Below, in pieces: positions 44,256 to 55,964 of a stretch of 64,000 nucleotides of DNA (positions within the stretch are counted from its first letter, which is position 1; each line of letters starts with the position of its first letter). The position numbers and the translations under genes were made by a program. Under the pieces are notes generated by a model. That model was not told where the DNA came from. It saw only the letters and a list, made by a program, of their open reading frames with translations, and made no database searches. The stretch covers positions 1-64,000 of the forward strand of contig JAGTJN010000002.1 in the NCBI GenBank assembly GCA_020747045.1, written 5' to 3'. The stretch is from Phaeosphaeria sp. MPI-PUGE-AT-0046c (taxonomy: Eukaryota; Ascomycota; Dothideomycetes; Pleosporales; Phaeosphaeriaceae).

Positions 44256-45046
44256 TCAGCCCTCCTCCCAGGTCAAGTTGAACCGGCCAGGCGCATTCTG
44301 ATACTCGGCAAGACACTTGATGACCTCTGCAGCATCCAGCGCCTCGACCAGGATGCCCGCGGTGCCATTGCTCACGAACCCGCTGCGCACGGCATTCTTG
44401 ACCCACTCAATCAAGCCCGTCCAGTAGCTGTCGACATTGAACACCACAACAGGCATGCTGTGGATCCCCAGCTGGTTCCACGTCGTGACCTCCATCAGCT
44501 CCTCAAACGTGCCGTAGCCCCCGCTCAGCGCGACGAAGCCCCCGCCCGGCCCGCCGGCGATGACTTCGCGCGCCATCATCTGCTTGCGCGTGTGCATGTC
44601 CGGCACGACGGTGGTGTGGCCGTAGATGGCGCTGTCAATGTGCGAGGCGGGGTTGGAGGCGTCGTAGGTCGAGGCTTGCTCGTGCGCGGTGAGGGCGCGT
44701 GGGATGATGCCGTGGACGCTCGAGGGGCCGGAGAGGGCGACGAGGGTGCGTGCGACTTCGCCCATGAGGCCGGATGTGCCGCCGCCATAGACCTGGGGGG
44801 ATATATTAGTATATAATGGGGGATGGGAGGTGTGGGAGACGCACAAGTTTGAGCCCGTTCTTGTGCAAGGCTTCGCCGAGGGCGCGGGCGGCGGCCATGT
44901 GTACGGGGGAAGTGCCCTCGGAGGCGCCGCAGCTGGGGACATGTTAGCTATCCGAATGTGTGAGACGATTGCAATTGGACATACAAGACGCAGACTACAG
45001 GCTGCTTAGGAGCATCATTGCTGATGCTGGCGTCGGTGGTAGACAT
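44256..45046 (-). CDS. LOG-family phosphoribohydrolase (lysine-decarboxylase-like)
   Basis: The leftward 228-aa model has three exons: 44985-45046, 44845-44932 and 44256-44792. Joined, it reads VCVFCGASEGTSPVH, LVYGGGTSGLMG, MHTRKQMM and LSGGYGTFEELMEVTTWNQL. These are the LOG signatures: Rossmann start, GGGxxGLMG, and PGGxGTxxE with Ser in place of Pro. Proteins of this group, often mislabelled lysine decarboxylases, cleave nucleoside 5'-monophosphates; plant and some fungal members release active cytokinins from riboside monophosphates. Whether this one makes cytokinin is not shown by sequence, since housekeeping nucleotide roles are also possible. Confidence 0.88.
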
Positions 45047-45492
45047 CTTGACGGTGTTGATATTGAATTTCGGAACTCAATCGGAATGGAGTGAGTTGTC
45101 GAAGAGGGCGGTGGTGCAGAACAAAAAGCGGAAATTTGCCACAAGGATTTTATGGCGAGAGGGCAGGCCAAGATGTAGCTGTCAGCGTAAAGTCAAGTCG
45201 GAGAGGTCCGCTGTGAGTGCTGCAAAGACTCCCTTGAGTCACTGTAACACATTATCCATCCTCCACTCAGATCGGAAAGCTCCCGCATTTCGTCACTCCG
45301 CGTGTTCGGCCACTCGGCACATGGTTGGCCAGACCCTCGACACTAGCTTCCTTGGGGGCAGCTGCTTGGCATATCACCGCATACTTCGTCGGCCGCGCAC
45401 GAATCTGCCTGCTGCGTGTCATCTCGCTATTCCTCATCTCCAGCCCTTTTTACATCCAGCTTCGGACTCGCCCGCAGAGTCAAGTCGCTGAC
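45047..45492. promoter_or_regulatory. Shared divergent promoter (LOG / CLPTM1)
   Basis: 446 bases between two divergent gene starts. It must hold both promoters. No gene is seen. Confidence 0.4.
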
Positions 45493-47564
45493 ATGGCTGA
45501 CACAACAGCGGCAGCGCCCGCGCCCCAGGAGGGGGGACAGACGAGCGTGAGTAGAGCATGCCACCAATTGAGCTGCGACGCATGCTAACGCGCTCCCCAC
45601 AGTTGTTCCGCTCAATCGCCCAGAGCGTGGGCATGTTCCTGCTCGTCCAGGGTGGCATGAAGTACTTCATGAACAACGGAGCCAAGGCACCCACCGATCC
45701 CGCCCAGCCTGGCTCCTCGGTCGTCCCCAGCACCGCAACCCCCGGTGCAAACGTCGTTGTTCCCGCGTGGGAGGACCGCCCGCGCTCGCTCGAGCCCGGT
45801 GTCGAGTGGAGTGCTGTTCCCTGGAAGATCTCGCCCATCTGGCCCAGCGACGTGGAGATTGATGTCCTCATGTACATCTCGCCATCGATGCTTGCCCCGT
45901 CGTTCAAGGAAATGCCCAAGGACTCGCTTCTGATCGACGAGAAGAACTTCAAGATTGGCAACTACAAAGACAAGAGGGAGATCCAGACCGAGTTCAAGGT
46001 GCCCAAAGAAGTGCACAACAACGCCATTCTAAACGCGCATTTCTACGTCGGACGCAGCGGCAGCGTGCTCGATCCCAACCAGAAGGGCTATGATCCGGCA
46101 AAGGCCTACCATGTGGTTCGCCCCTTGTCGCACATGCATGTCAAGAAGAAGGTCAAGAAGACGCGCAACCTTCTGAGCGACATGCCCTCCAACGACGAGG
46201 AGACTGAGGAGGAGAAGAACGCGCCCAAGGTCTATGCCAACTACTACCATCCCAACTTCACCATTTCCATGATCCCAGACGCCATGCAGTTCGCCTATCC
46301 GCAGATGCACCCAGGACCCAGGAAATACATACAGCTCGAGTCGACTGGCGCGCGAGATGCATCAGGTCAGCATGGCTGGTACTACCCTATTCTCTTTACC
46401 AATACCTTCTGGCAGCTGAGGAAGGACATGGTTGAGCTGAACGACACTGTCAAGACCCTGCCACTCAACGTCAATCTCAACAACCTTGCTCACTGGAAGT
46501 TCAACATCTTTGCTGCCATGGACGAGAACATCAAGAGTAATGCTGCTGCAGCTGCTGCCGGCAAATCGACCCCGGGAGGTGGTGACGGCACTGAAATGGA
46601 AATGTTCAAGGAAATTCTCATCGACAGCAACTCGTATTTGCTTGCCATTACCGCCGTCGTATCTGTGTTCCACATGATCTTCGAGATGCTTGCCTTCAAG
46701 AACGATGTCCAGCATTGGCGCAAGAAGAAGGACAACGTCGGCACGTCTGTACGCACCATCCTCGCCAACGTCTTTATGCAGGCCGTTATCTTCCTCTACC
46801 TCATGGACAACAACGAAAACACCTCGTGGATGATCCTCTTTGGCCAGGGCATGGGCATCGCCATCGAAGCCTGGAAAATCACAAAGACTGTCAACGTCCG
46901 CGTACGCCCTGGTGCGCCTGGCTCGTTCTTGCCATACACGATTCAATTCGAAGACAAGCATGTCCTGTCTGAGACGGAGAAGAAGACTGAAGAGTACGAC
47001 GAGATTGCGTTCCGCTACCTCTACATGGTCGCCGTGCCCCTCCTCATCGCCTACGCCATCTACTCCCTCATGTACGACACGCACAAGTCGTGGTATTCGT
47101 TCATCATCACCACGCTCGTTGGATCAGTCTACGCTTACGGATTCCTGATGATGGTGCCATCACTGTACATCAACTACCGCCTCAAGTCCGTCGCGCATAT
47201 GCCCGGACGCGCAATGACGTACAAGTTCTTGAACACCTTTATTGACGACCTCTTTGCGTTCACAATCAAGATGCCAACACTTCATCGCCTTGCGACTTTG
47301 AGAGACGACGTTATCTTCTTCGTTTACCTTTATCAGACCTACAAGTACAAGGTGGACTACACGCGCATCAATGAGTTTGGACAGGGCGGAGACGACGAAG
47401 AGGTCGAAGAGAAGGATGCGAATAGGCCACTCGCTGCTGCGCCGGATGCGGATCGCGGCTTGAAGGTACCCGATGCGGAGAAATTAGCCAAGGTCGAGGC
47501 GAAGAAGGATGCTGCGCAAGCGACGGGCAGACAGAGCAAGGGTGGGGCGAGTAAGCGGAAGTAG
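45493..47564 (+). CDS. CLPTM1-like multi-pass membrane protein
   Basis: The 671-aa model has two exons, 45493-45546 and 45603-47564, with a 56-nt intron. An N-terminal hydrophobic segment (IAQSVGMFLLVQGGMKYF) is followed by a large lumenal region with W-E-D-R and P-N-F-T-x-S-x-I-P-type strands. A block of about five or six membrane helices spans roughly 358-580 (AITAVVSVFHMIFEMLAFK, AVIFLYLMDN, YLYMVAVPLLIAYAIYSLMY, KMPTLHRLATLRDDVIFFVY). The C-terminal tail is acidic then Lys/Ala-rich. This is the CLPTM1/LHFPL-independent family conserved from fungi to humans. Human CLPTM1 holds GABA-A receptors in the ER, and CLPTM1L is a lipid scramblase for glucosaminyl-PI, so an ER membrane role is likely. 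Confidence 0.92.
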
Positions 47565-48425
47565 GGGTTGCGGAATTATGTTTATATCATTTCGAGGAAG
47601 TAGAGTGGTGGAGGAGGATCTCCGTGCCAGGTAAATATGGAGGCATGGGATGTGTAGCTTTGTCGCGCTGATGCGTTTGTACAAAAGTCGGTGTCGGGCA
47701 ATACATGATTAATTCACCAAGGCACATCTCTCAACCCCAGACCGCGTACCGTGAATTGCGCGTAAAGCCGGACATGTCTGATCTGGTATAATAGGTATGT
47801 GGAACCACTACCAAAATCTGTTCTTACTGCTTCTCCAGCACATCAGAGCCCTATCTTGGGCGTTGCTGTATTCTACATAGTGTATCTACCCCTGCCCCGT
47901 CGTCATAAAAGCGACATAGCACGCAATTCCAGGATATTATCCACGGCTACATGACAAGTTTAAACCCCCGACAAACGACGATTGTAGATAGCTCGCATAG
48001 AGAGTTCAATCGTCGCTCCAGCTTCCATACTTCATCCTTCCAATGAAATAGCAATCTCCAAAAACCTGCCCCAGATTTCGGCTAATCAAGCCCGGGGTCG
48101 TCGGTGCGCAGAGAAGTTGGTCCTTCTCCATGTGGGGTAACCTTTGGAGATATTCGCCGCGAGCCTATCAGGATGCAAAGCGGCCGACAGCCGGACGACG
48201 CTGGATACACGGGGAAAAACACAATCATCACTATGCGCCCTGGACCTAGTTTTGAGCACCTTCGTCTGCCGAAAAATACTTGAATGGGAAGTTTGGGGGC
48301 GGGCTAGTGCCGATGTGCAGATGTGGAGGCTATGACGCTCATCTCGCGGCGGTATAAGAAGAGCAAATCTGCATGAGCTCTGTGGGAGGTCCAGGTCGTT
48401 GCTATCATCACCTTTTCCCTCCACG
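47565..48425. other. Intergenic region
   Basis: This lies between two rightward genes. No gene is seen. The open frame on the reverse strand around 48086-48511 overlaps the arylsulfatase start and is a shadow. Confidence 0.45.
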
Positions 48426-50605
48426 ATGAAAGCCTCGCAATCTTTGCTCGCCGTACTGGCGCTCGCTGGTCCTGCGCTTGCAGGGAAGAAACCTAACATC
48501 GTCTTCATCATGTCTGACGACCAGGACCGCCAGCTCGGGTCGCTGGACTACATGCCCGTGCTGCAGAGAGAGCTCGTTGGCAAGGGCGTCGAGTTCGAGA
48601 ATCACTTTGGTACAGTGGCAAACTGCTGTCCGAGCCGGGCGAGTTTCTTGAGAGGACAGGCGGCGCATAATACTAATGTCACGCATGTTAGGCCACCGGG
48701 GTACGTATGATTGGAGACAGAGGTTGGCTTTTAGTTTGAGACTTATACTCTGCAGGGGGAACTATGATAAGTGGAGAATTGCTGGCGAGGATAGGGAGTA
48801 CATGCCCCATTGGATTAAGAAGGCGGGGTATAAAGCTGAGTGTACGGCGGAACCATTTTCTCCATCGTTATGACTTGTTTTCATACTGATCGTCCGTAGA
48901 TGTCGGGAAGTTCCTCAATGGCTACAGTCAGGTGAACTATCACATCCCGCCGAGAGGCTGGGACCATGTTGATTCTCTGGTAATACACCCAGTACCGGGC
49001 TTCTTGTCGCGTACTGACAGCAAGGCAGCTCGAGCCCTATATCAACGACTACAACAATGTGGTCATGTCGCAGAATGGAGAGCGCCCGGTCCATTATCGC
49101 GGCTTCCACAGCAACGACGTCGTGAGGATCAAGGCGTGTGTATTCGTCCTGGCCACTCTTTAGCATGCTGAGCTGATCCTTGAGCCAGACTTGATCGCTT
49201 AGACCATCTCCTAGATGCAGAAGACCCATTTTTTCTGGCCATCATGCCGTATGCTCCGCACGTTGCTGGCCCCAATCCTCCCGAGCCTCAGGCTCGCCAC
49301 GCAGACCTGTTCCCAGAGGTGAAGACGCCTAGATTTGCGAACTGGAACCCTTCCGATGAGATTCAGAGTGGAAAGAGCGTCTACCTAAAAGGCATGGAGC
49401 GCTTCAATAGCACGGCTGAAGAGTCGGTGGATCGCCTCTATCGTGCACGTCTCCAGTCCATCCAGGGCGTGGATGAGATCATCGAGGACGTACTTGCCAA
49501 GCTTGAAGCCAAGGGCGAATTGGATAATACTTATAGTATGAGATTAGTATTGTTACGAATGTGCAGTGAGAACTGACTTTTTGTACAGTCATCTTCACAT
49601 CGGACAATGGGTACCACATGGGTGCGCATCGTCTTCCAGCTGGTAAAGCGCTTCCATACATCCAGGACACAAACCTTCCTCTTGTTGTCCGCGGTCCCGG
49701 TATGCCTGGTGGAGTCAAATCAAAGGTCGCAAGCGCTCATCTCGACTTTGCTCCCACGTTCCTCGATATCATGGGCCTGCCCAAAGAGGACTGGCCAGTA
49801 TTTCTCGACGGCCGCAGCTTGCTCCCCGAATGGAGTGATCCAGTGCCTGAGAAGAAACTCGAAATCGGATCCGCGAAGGAGGTTATTAACATCGAGTTCT
49901 GGGGAGACAAGATTGTCGAGATACCAGAGTATGAGGGGACCTTGCTTGCCAATAACAGCTACAAGACACTGCGCATCGTGTCTGAGGAGACATCGTGGAT
50001 GTTTGCAGTATGGTGCACAAACGAGATGGAGCTGTACAACACCACTGTACGCCCCCTGCCCTTTCTTCCTACTACAAGTTAATCGCTGATACATACAACC
50101 CCAGGCCGATCCCTGGGAAATCACCAACCTTGCGCGCGGCGACATCAGCAACGAACATGCACGCCTCCTCACCCGCCTCAACGCAATCCTCATGGTCACG
50201 AAATCATGCACAGACAACTCATGCCGCGACCCCTGGTCTGCGCTGCAACCTCCCAACTGCCCCTCGTCTACACCCGTCACCTCCCTGACTGCAGCAATGG
50301 ATTACGAATACGACGCCTTCTATGCAAACATCCCCAAGATCCAATTCGGCAAGTGCATGCAGTACCAGGACGAGGCGAACGAGCAGCCATTCTACCCACC
50401 CGGGGCGGATGAAGGGCTGGGTAAGGCGTTCAGGAGCCCGACGGATAACTGGGTGAGTTCGAAGCCGGGGGAGATGAATGTGAAGAGGAATGAGGTGCCT
50501 GCGGGTGGTGTGGAGCAGAGACATGCGGGAATGGAGGAGCTGTGGAAGGATGTGCATGTTTTGACGGATGAGGAGACGGGGAAGTTGGTTCCTGCTGAGC
50601 CTTGA
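48426..50605 (+). CDS. Secreted arylsulfatase
   Basis: The 617-aa model has seven exons: 48426-48700, 48756-48841, 48900-48979, 49029-49135, 49189-49535, 49589-50046 and 50105-50605, and all phases fit. The signal peptide is MKASQSLLAVLALAGPALA. The metal-binding start is IVFIMSDDQ (D31, D32). The formylglycine site is C67-C-P-S-R71 inside ANCCPSRASFLRGQ, a canonical C-x-P-S-R sulfatase signature in which C67 would be oxidised. Further signatures are GKFLNGY, RGWD, PFFLAIMPYAPH and TSDNGYHMGAHRLPAGK. It should hydrolyse aromatic or carbohydrate sulfate esters outside the cell, typically for sulfur scavenging. Confidence 0.93.
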
Positions 50606-51239
50606 GAATGAGGGGCACAGTTCAATGTGGATGGCGAAGTGGCTAGACTGGATATATAAAAGGCCAGTGCCATGTTCTCTCAAACTCTTGCTTATTCACC
50701 AATTGTTACGGAAACCCAGATCCAGGGCTTGGTTGCGTTGAATAGGCCTGGGGACGTGCTTACAGCGTGGCATGGTACGGTGTCGGTGTTCGACAAGGAT
50801 TAATCGCAGAGCATCAGCCATGGGAGCGATCATCATGTTGATCGCTACATTCTGCAGCCTGTCCTCCCGACTGCTGCAGGCATGAATTGGAGTTATTTCA
50901 TACACGGTGTCACAGTCCTTCAGAGCTTAGCCTACTACTGTGCAAGGGCAGGTAAATTATGTTGGACTAGTAGAAAATGTCCGGGAGTTGGAGTAGTCGC
51001 GACAAGGATTTATCTCCAATGAAAAGGAGTGAGCATGATTACAAATTTAGAAGCCATGGAAGGACTTTGATTGTGGATTAAGTGAAGGCTATCCTTCATC
51101 AGATTAAGGTACATGAATGCCCCATCAGAGGTGGGTCTTTTTAGAAGTGGTTCGCACGTGGAGTGCCATACTCATATCTTCATCCTCCCCTTGATCGTAA
51201 AGAGTCTTGCTCACGCAAGCTCGTGTAAGTTGTTGGTAT
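50606..51239. other. Intergenic region between convergent genes
   Basis: About 630 bases, with no gene recognised. Confidence 0.45.
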
Positions 51240-51834
51240 CTACAAAACGAAAGCACCGACAGCACCAATAAGAGCAAAGGCACCAGTTCCAGCCTTAGCA
51301 GCTCCAGCAGTGTTCTGGGGTGGGGCAGAAGCAGAGCCAGAAGCAGCAGCAGCGCCGCCAGACCTTGAGGTAGTGGTGGAAGCAGGGGGTGAAGCTGGCT
51401 TAGAGACACCGCTAGGGCAGTGCCAGTGGTCTCCATGCGGCGAGCAAGTGGAAGCAGCCGCGGGACGCGTAGTTGGCTTGGAAACACCACTGGGGCAGTG
51501 CCAGTGGTCGTCATGAGGCTCACAGGTTGAAGCTGAGGCGGCATGGTCGTGATCATGGTCATCCTCGTCGTCGTGAGAGTGAGAAGCAGTTGAGGTCATG
51601 ACAGGTGTGGCAGAAGCAGCGCCAGAGGCGGAAAGAGCTGGAGGAGTGGTGGGCTCGGGGACACCTGCCGGGCAGTGCCTGGAAATTGTTAGATGGCACG
51701 TGATGTGGTCTGAATAGACCTTACCAATGATCGTTGTGAGGCTCGCAGACACCACTGGCAGTAGCAGAGACAGTGTCAACAGACTGAGCCATGACAGCTG
51801 CAGCTGCGGTGAGGAGAATAAGAGTGACCTTCAT
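51240..51834 (-). CDS. Secreted, probably GPI-anchored His/Cys repeat protein
   Basis: The leftward 182-aa model has two exons: 51725-51834 and 51240-51678, with a 46-nt intron that interrupts the first repeat within its Trp codon (TG|G). The signal peptide is MKVTLILLTAAAAVMA. Three copies of an 18-residue unit follow, reading C-x-P-H-x-D-H-W-H-C-P-x-G-V: CEPHNDHWHCPAG, CEPHDDHWHCPSG and CSPHGDHWHCPSG. They are separated by Ser/Ala/Thr/Pro linkers; one linker holds a His/Asp run (SHDDEDDHDHDHA). The C-terminus is small-residue-rich then hydrophobic (AGTGAFALIGAVGAFVL), a GPI-attachment signal. The clustered His and Cys suggest metal binding at the cell surface; this is inference. Confidence 0.8.
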
Positions 51835-53013
51835 CTTGGCGGTTTGGTAGCGACGGTAGATTGGGTGTCGAAGTTCCGGGTGCGAGTACCGAACAAGTGT
51901 TTTGTGTAAAGGTAGAGAAACAGAAACACAGAAACATGTCGATGTTTATATTCGACCATGGACTAAGGCTACCTGCATAAGCTCGTGCCTGCCAAAGCCC
52001 AGAGCCAAGGCTGTGGGATTGCTTGGCGGAGACATCGAGGTACTCAGGTCGCCGCAAACCTGCTCTTGTTCACCTCTGACTGGCTCGAAAATTGCGGGAA
52101 TACAGCAAACGTGCCGAAGGTGACGCTTGTGGCGCCATGTTTGTTTGTTGGATGCGAGAATTCTGCACTTGGCGTACAGAGCGAGTGTAGACATTGGCTA
52201 GTCCGTGGAGTGGGGTGGCGGAGAACAAGAAGAGAAGAATAGGAAGGCGGCTGGCAAGATCAACATGTGGAGCAGGAATCTTGATGGCCTGGAGTAATGC
52301 TGGAAGCTTTTGGGGGACTACAGCATCCGGCTCCCTCGAGTTCACTTTCAATCAAGATGACTCTCAACCCTCGCGTTCAAGTTCGGCGGCGCTAGTTAGT
52401 GCACATCGCATGTATGTCGCTAGAAGTGATACATGAAGTTGACTTGGGTGTTGTCGGATCCTCGAGTATGAGATTGGCGTGCCAGTGGGCGTATGCACGT
52501 CACCTCGCGCTCATAACCTCGTACCTAACCACCGGGTACTCTTATGCAGGTACCGACATGTTTCAAAGCTTGTACAAGGAAGCGAACATGTTTCTATTGC
52601 ACAATTATCCGCGCAGGGCTCGTGACGCCATTGGAGTAGGTGTGTAGCTGGCGTTAAGTTCTCGCCGGTAACCAATTGGAATCGAACATGGCAAAGATCG
52701 AGGACTGAAATGAGTTGGAACCTGACTGATTAAATAGATACAGATACAGTGATGACTTTCACCTTTAGCAAGGGCGAGGTCGTCTAAGGTTTGTGCGAAA
52801 CGACAACTGGGAAGTAGATATGCACGGACCATCTTCAAACACAGGCTAGATGAGCCGAGGCAGGTCCTCAACACTAGCTTCCACCCCGCAGCTCGCCTGC
52901 GATCAACCGACGGTGAGGGATGGAGATGTGGGATACATTTATTAGTGCTGCTGGGCAGACTCTGTCGAAAGAGCTTGCTCCTGACACCATAGTTCACACA
53001 CCAGGCAACAGCT
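51835..53013. other. Divergent promoter region
   Basis: About 1.2 kb between the leftward GPI-protein gene and the rightward acyl-CoA dehydrogenase gene. No gene recognised. Confidence 0.45.
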
Positions 53014-55020
53014 ATGGCGCAGCACGAACCACCAGCTTCTTCCACATCAGGCTTCTTCCAAGCACTGCCCGAACTTCCACCTCAGTACACGTCTCTCGAT
53101 GCTCTGCCGCCCCACACCGCCCGGAGGTGTGCTGATGATGCAGAGTTGACTGACGACAAAGTCATCGCTCGAGTTCTGGACCTCTACCTTCCACCAAACT
53201 CAACAGAAGTCAAGAAGAGTGCTCACCATGTCGCCCGGTTGGCTTTGGATCCAACAGTACTTGTACATGCGACAGATGCCGAGACAAATCATCCTGTTCT
53301 ACGTCCACTAACAACTTTCGGGCAAGAGAATAATTATGATCCACTTTGGACTACAACAGGTTGGCAAAAGTTGAAAGAGATAGGCCACGAAGCGGGTGTA
53401 GTTGCTGTGGCATATGATATGTCTCAAAAGAACTTCAACAGGCGCATTCATGCGATGGCACTCAATCATCTCTGGGGCCCAACAGGAACCATGACCGGTT
53501 GTCCAATGAGCATGACAGACGGTGCGGCCACATTGTTGAGCAAACATCTTGACACTCCAGATTCAGACCAACCAGGAAGGAAAGAGGTGTTCAGAGAAGC
53601 TTATCATAGACTGACAAGTCGCGATCCCAAGATAGCCTGGACCAGTGGTCAGTGGATGACGGAAAGAGCCGGTGGTAGCGATGTGTCCGGAACCGAGACC
53701 ACAGCCACACTTTTAAGCCAAGATCAGCTTGACCGAGAAAGCAGATCTGGTCTAGATGTAGACGCCGTTGGGATGCCACTTGGCCCATGGAAGATTGATG
53801 GCTTCAAGTGGTTTAGCAGTGCGACAGATTCTGAGATGGCGGTGTTGCTCGCTCGCACGGCAAAGGGAGGACTATCAGCCTTCTACATTCCCATGAGGCG
53901 TCGAGTAGCCAGTCAGAAGGCGACTACGAACATCATCAACCAAGAAGCCGTGCCAAAGACAGAGTTGAATGGTGTCCGAATCCAGAGGCTGAAAAACAAG
54001 CTTGGGACAAAGTCTTTGCCAACTGCTGAACTCGAATTGAAAGGCGCACGAGGTTGGCTAGTCGGGACCGAGGGACAAGGTGTGAAGGATATCTCTGCCA
54101 TACTCAACATCACCCGGCTGTACACGACTTCAGGCAGTGTCTCTAACTGGAGCCGCGGACTTGCAGTCTGCCGTGCATATAGTAAGGTGCGAAAAGTGAG
54201 GGGCGGACTGCTTCAGGATAATCCAGCCCACCTGCGGTGGATGGCAGATGAAACTGTAAAGTACTGGGCTGCCGCTCACACTGCTTTCCTAGGCGTTGCA
54301 TTACAAGGCGCCCTAGAACAAGACTGGGACAACATGACGGCTACCACCAAGGCTGCGCGGCTTATACCACGAGACAAGCTCAAAGTCGCGGCGCTTTTGA
54401 GACTCATATTACCAGTTTCTAAGGCTCAGATTAGTGTCGCGTCCGTCGACGGTTTGAGGGAGTGTATGGAGTGCCTTGGTGGTGTTGGCTACTGCGAGAA
54501 CAATGAGGACGGCGGTCTCATGAATATTGCCAAGGTCTATCGAGACAATTTGGTCAATCCGATATGGGAAGGGACAGTCAGTGTCATGGCCGAGGATGTC
54601 GTAAGAGTGCTTCTCGACAAACGTCTTGGCGATGGCGACGTCTTGCAGAACGTGTTCGCCGTTTGGGTGCACAACGTGCTGCAGGTATGTTCCTCCGAGT
54701 TTTCCGCAGAGGTTGAGATCATCAACCAGCGGTTGCAGGTACTGCTGAACCTTGTTCAAGCAGCAGATAAGACAGAATTACTCTATCGAGGCAGGGAGCT
54801 ATTGTTGCATATCGAAGTTATTGTCAGCAGTACGGCGCTCATGTACGACGCAACTGTCAACCCGGGCGTTACCGTGCAGGAAGCTACCGTGCGATGGGTT
54901 CGCATGAAAGCACCTCATACGCAAAAGGCCGACGTGCCACGTGGATCGGTGGAGAACATCAAAGTTGACAAGAGCATATTTATTGGAGATCAAGGACAAT
55001 TGGGAATCTCTAAATTGTGA
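53014..55020 (+). CDS. AidB-like acyl-CoA dehydrogenase
   Basis: This is an intronless 668-aa protein. It has the order of the AidB branch of the acyl-CoA dehydrogenases: an N-terminal helical region (QENNYDPLWTTTGWQKLKEI), GCPMSMTDGAATLL, the FAD-side motif WTSGQWMTERAGGSDVSGTE, WKIDGFKWFSSATDSEMAV, GVRIQRLKNKLGTKSLPTAEL, and the C-terminal CMECLGGVGYCENN with NPIWEGTVSVMAEDVVR. AidB of E. coli is a FAD protein of the adaptive alkylation response. Fungal homologues may be true acyl-CoA dehydrogenases of unknown chain. The last ~130 residues are a family-typical extension. Confidence 0.9.
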   Translation: MAQHEPPASSTSGFFQALPELPPQYTSLDALPPHTARRCADDAELTDDKVIARVLDLYLPPNSTEVKKSAHHVARLALDPTVLVHATDAETNHPVLRPLTTFGQENNYDPLWTTTGWQKLKEIGHEAGVVAVAYDMSQKNFNRRIHAMALNHLWGPTGTMTGCPMSMTDGAATLLSKHLDTPDSDQPGRKEVFREAYHRLTSRDPKIAWTSGQWMTERAGGSDVSGTETTATLLSQDQLDRESRSGLDVDAVGMPLGPWKIDGFKWFSSATDSEMAVLLARTAKGGLSAFYIPMRRRVASQKATTNIINQEAVPKTELNGVRIQRLKNKLGTKSLPTAELELKGARGWLVGTEGQGVKDISAILNITRLYTTSGSVSNWSRGLAVCRAYSKVRKVRGGLLQDNPAHLRWMADETVKYWAAAHTAFLGVALQGALEQDWDNMTATTKAARLIPRDKLKVAALLRLILPVSKAQISVASVDGLRECMECLGGVGYCENNEDGGLMNIAKVYRDNLVNPIWEGTVSVMAEDVVRVLLDKRLGDGDVLQNVFAVWVHNVLQVCSSEFSAEVEIINQRLQVLLNLVQAADKTELLYRGRELLLHIEVIVSSTALMYDATVNPGVTVQEATVRWVRMKAPHTQKADVPRGSVENIKVDKSIFIGDQGQLGISKL

Positions 55021-55964
55021 GGATGAATGCCCGCCGGAGATCATGTCACTGTAGAAAGTACTTTCATATAGTCTGCTTGCATCAAGCAATATCATATGAC
55101 TTTGCTAATGAGCTATCGTTGCTGACCTCTTGTTTATGAAGACGTTTGCGGCCCATGGTTTCTCGTCGTTGATATTGAAGCTGGTTGAGGTGCTTATCGT
55201 CGTCAGCCGCATCCCCGCATTGTCCGATGTCACCTCCGACAACGCCACGATCTGCATCAGCCCGATGGGTCTCCACTTGTATTCCGGCAAATCTCCAGGT
55301 CCAGAGATCTGGAATGATTCATTCGCCAGGAGGCCTGCAGGACTATATTCTGGTGTCGTTTCGCAACATTTCTTGGCGGAAGGTTTTGCTGCAAAACCGC
55401 ATTGCACAAGACTTTTGTTGCAGCTACCAGACTCGAGCATGAAACCACTGTTATTGTGAAAAAGATATCTCAAGTATACAGCATCTCCGTGCTGTCACTC
55501 AAAGTCCGGCTCTGTTTTACTATTCTAGCAAGCTGCAACATTCATGGTAGCCGCTTACTCCGGTACCTTGAAATAAGCTTGGTAACTATTGATTAGTACC
55601 ATGAATGACTCCACAACCTTAATTCCAGTCTTCCCTAAATGTTCTTTTTACTGGGCGCGGTATTGTTTGTTGATTGAGGGCTACCTTCGTCAAAAGCTGG
55701 TACCCAACCAGATCTCTGCACCGCCTGCACTGATGTCCGCTGTCGATCACACCATGAACAGCACCCGTCTTACCACATGGGCGTCAAACCAACTAAGGAT
55801 TTTCCGAGGGGAGCCAAGGACGATAGTGCGTCGCCGATCTATTTACACTCGATAAGCTGAAGTATTCAAAGCAAAGCTAAAGGGTCGAGTATAAGGTCGT
55901 CGCTATTCCCTTTGGTAACGGTCAAAAGGTTCAGATACCCTCACAACTCTCAGCAGAAGTCAAA
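55021..55964. other. Intergenic region with one unassigned frame
   Basis: A reverse-strand frame at 55105-55473 (ATG possible near 55440) encodes a cysteine-containing segment (SCNKSLVQCG, KKCCETTP) ending in KRSATIAH. There is no signal peptide or recognisable domain. It could be the last exon of a small gene. The right side is the MFS promoter. Confidence 0.35.

Noticed and set aside
46362..47084. 240-codon reverse-strand open frame
   Set aside because: It is the antisense shadow of the CLPTM1-like gene.
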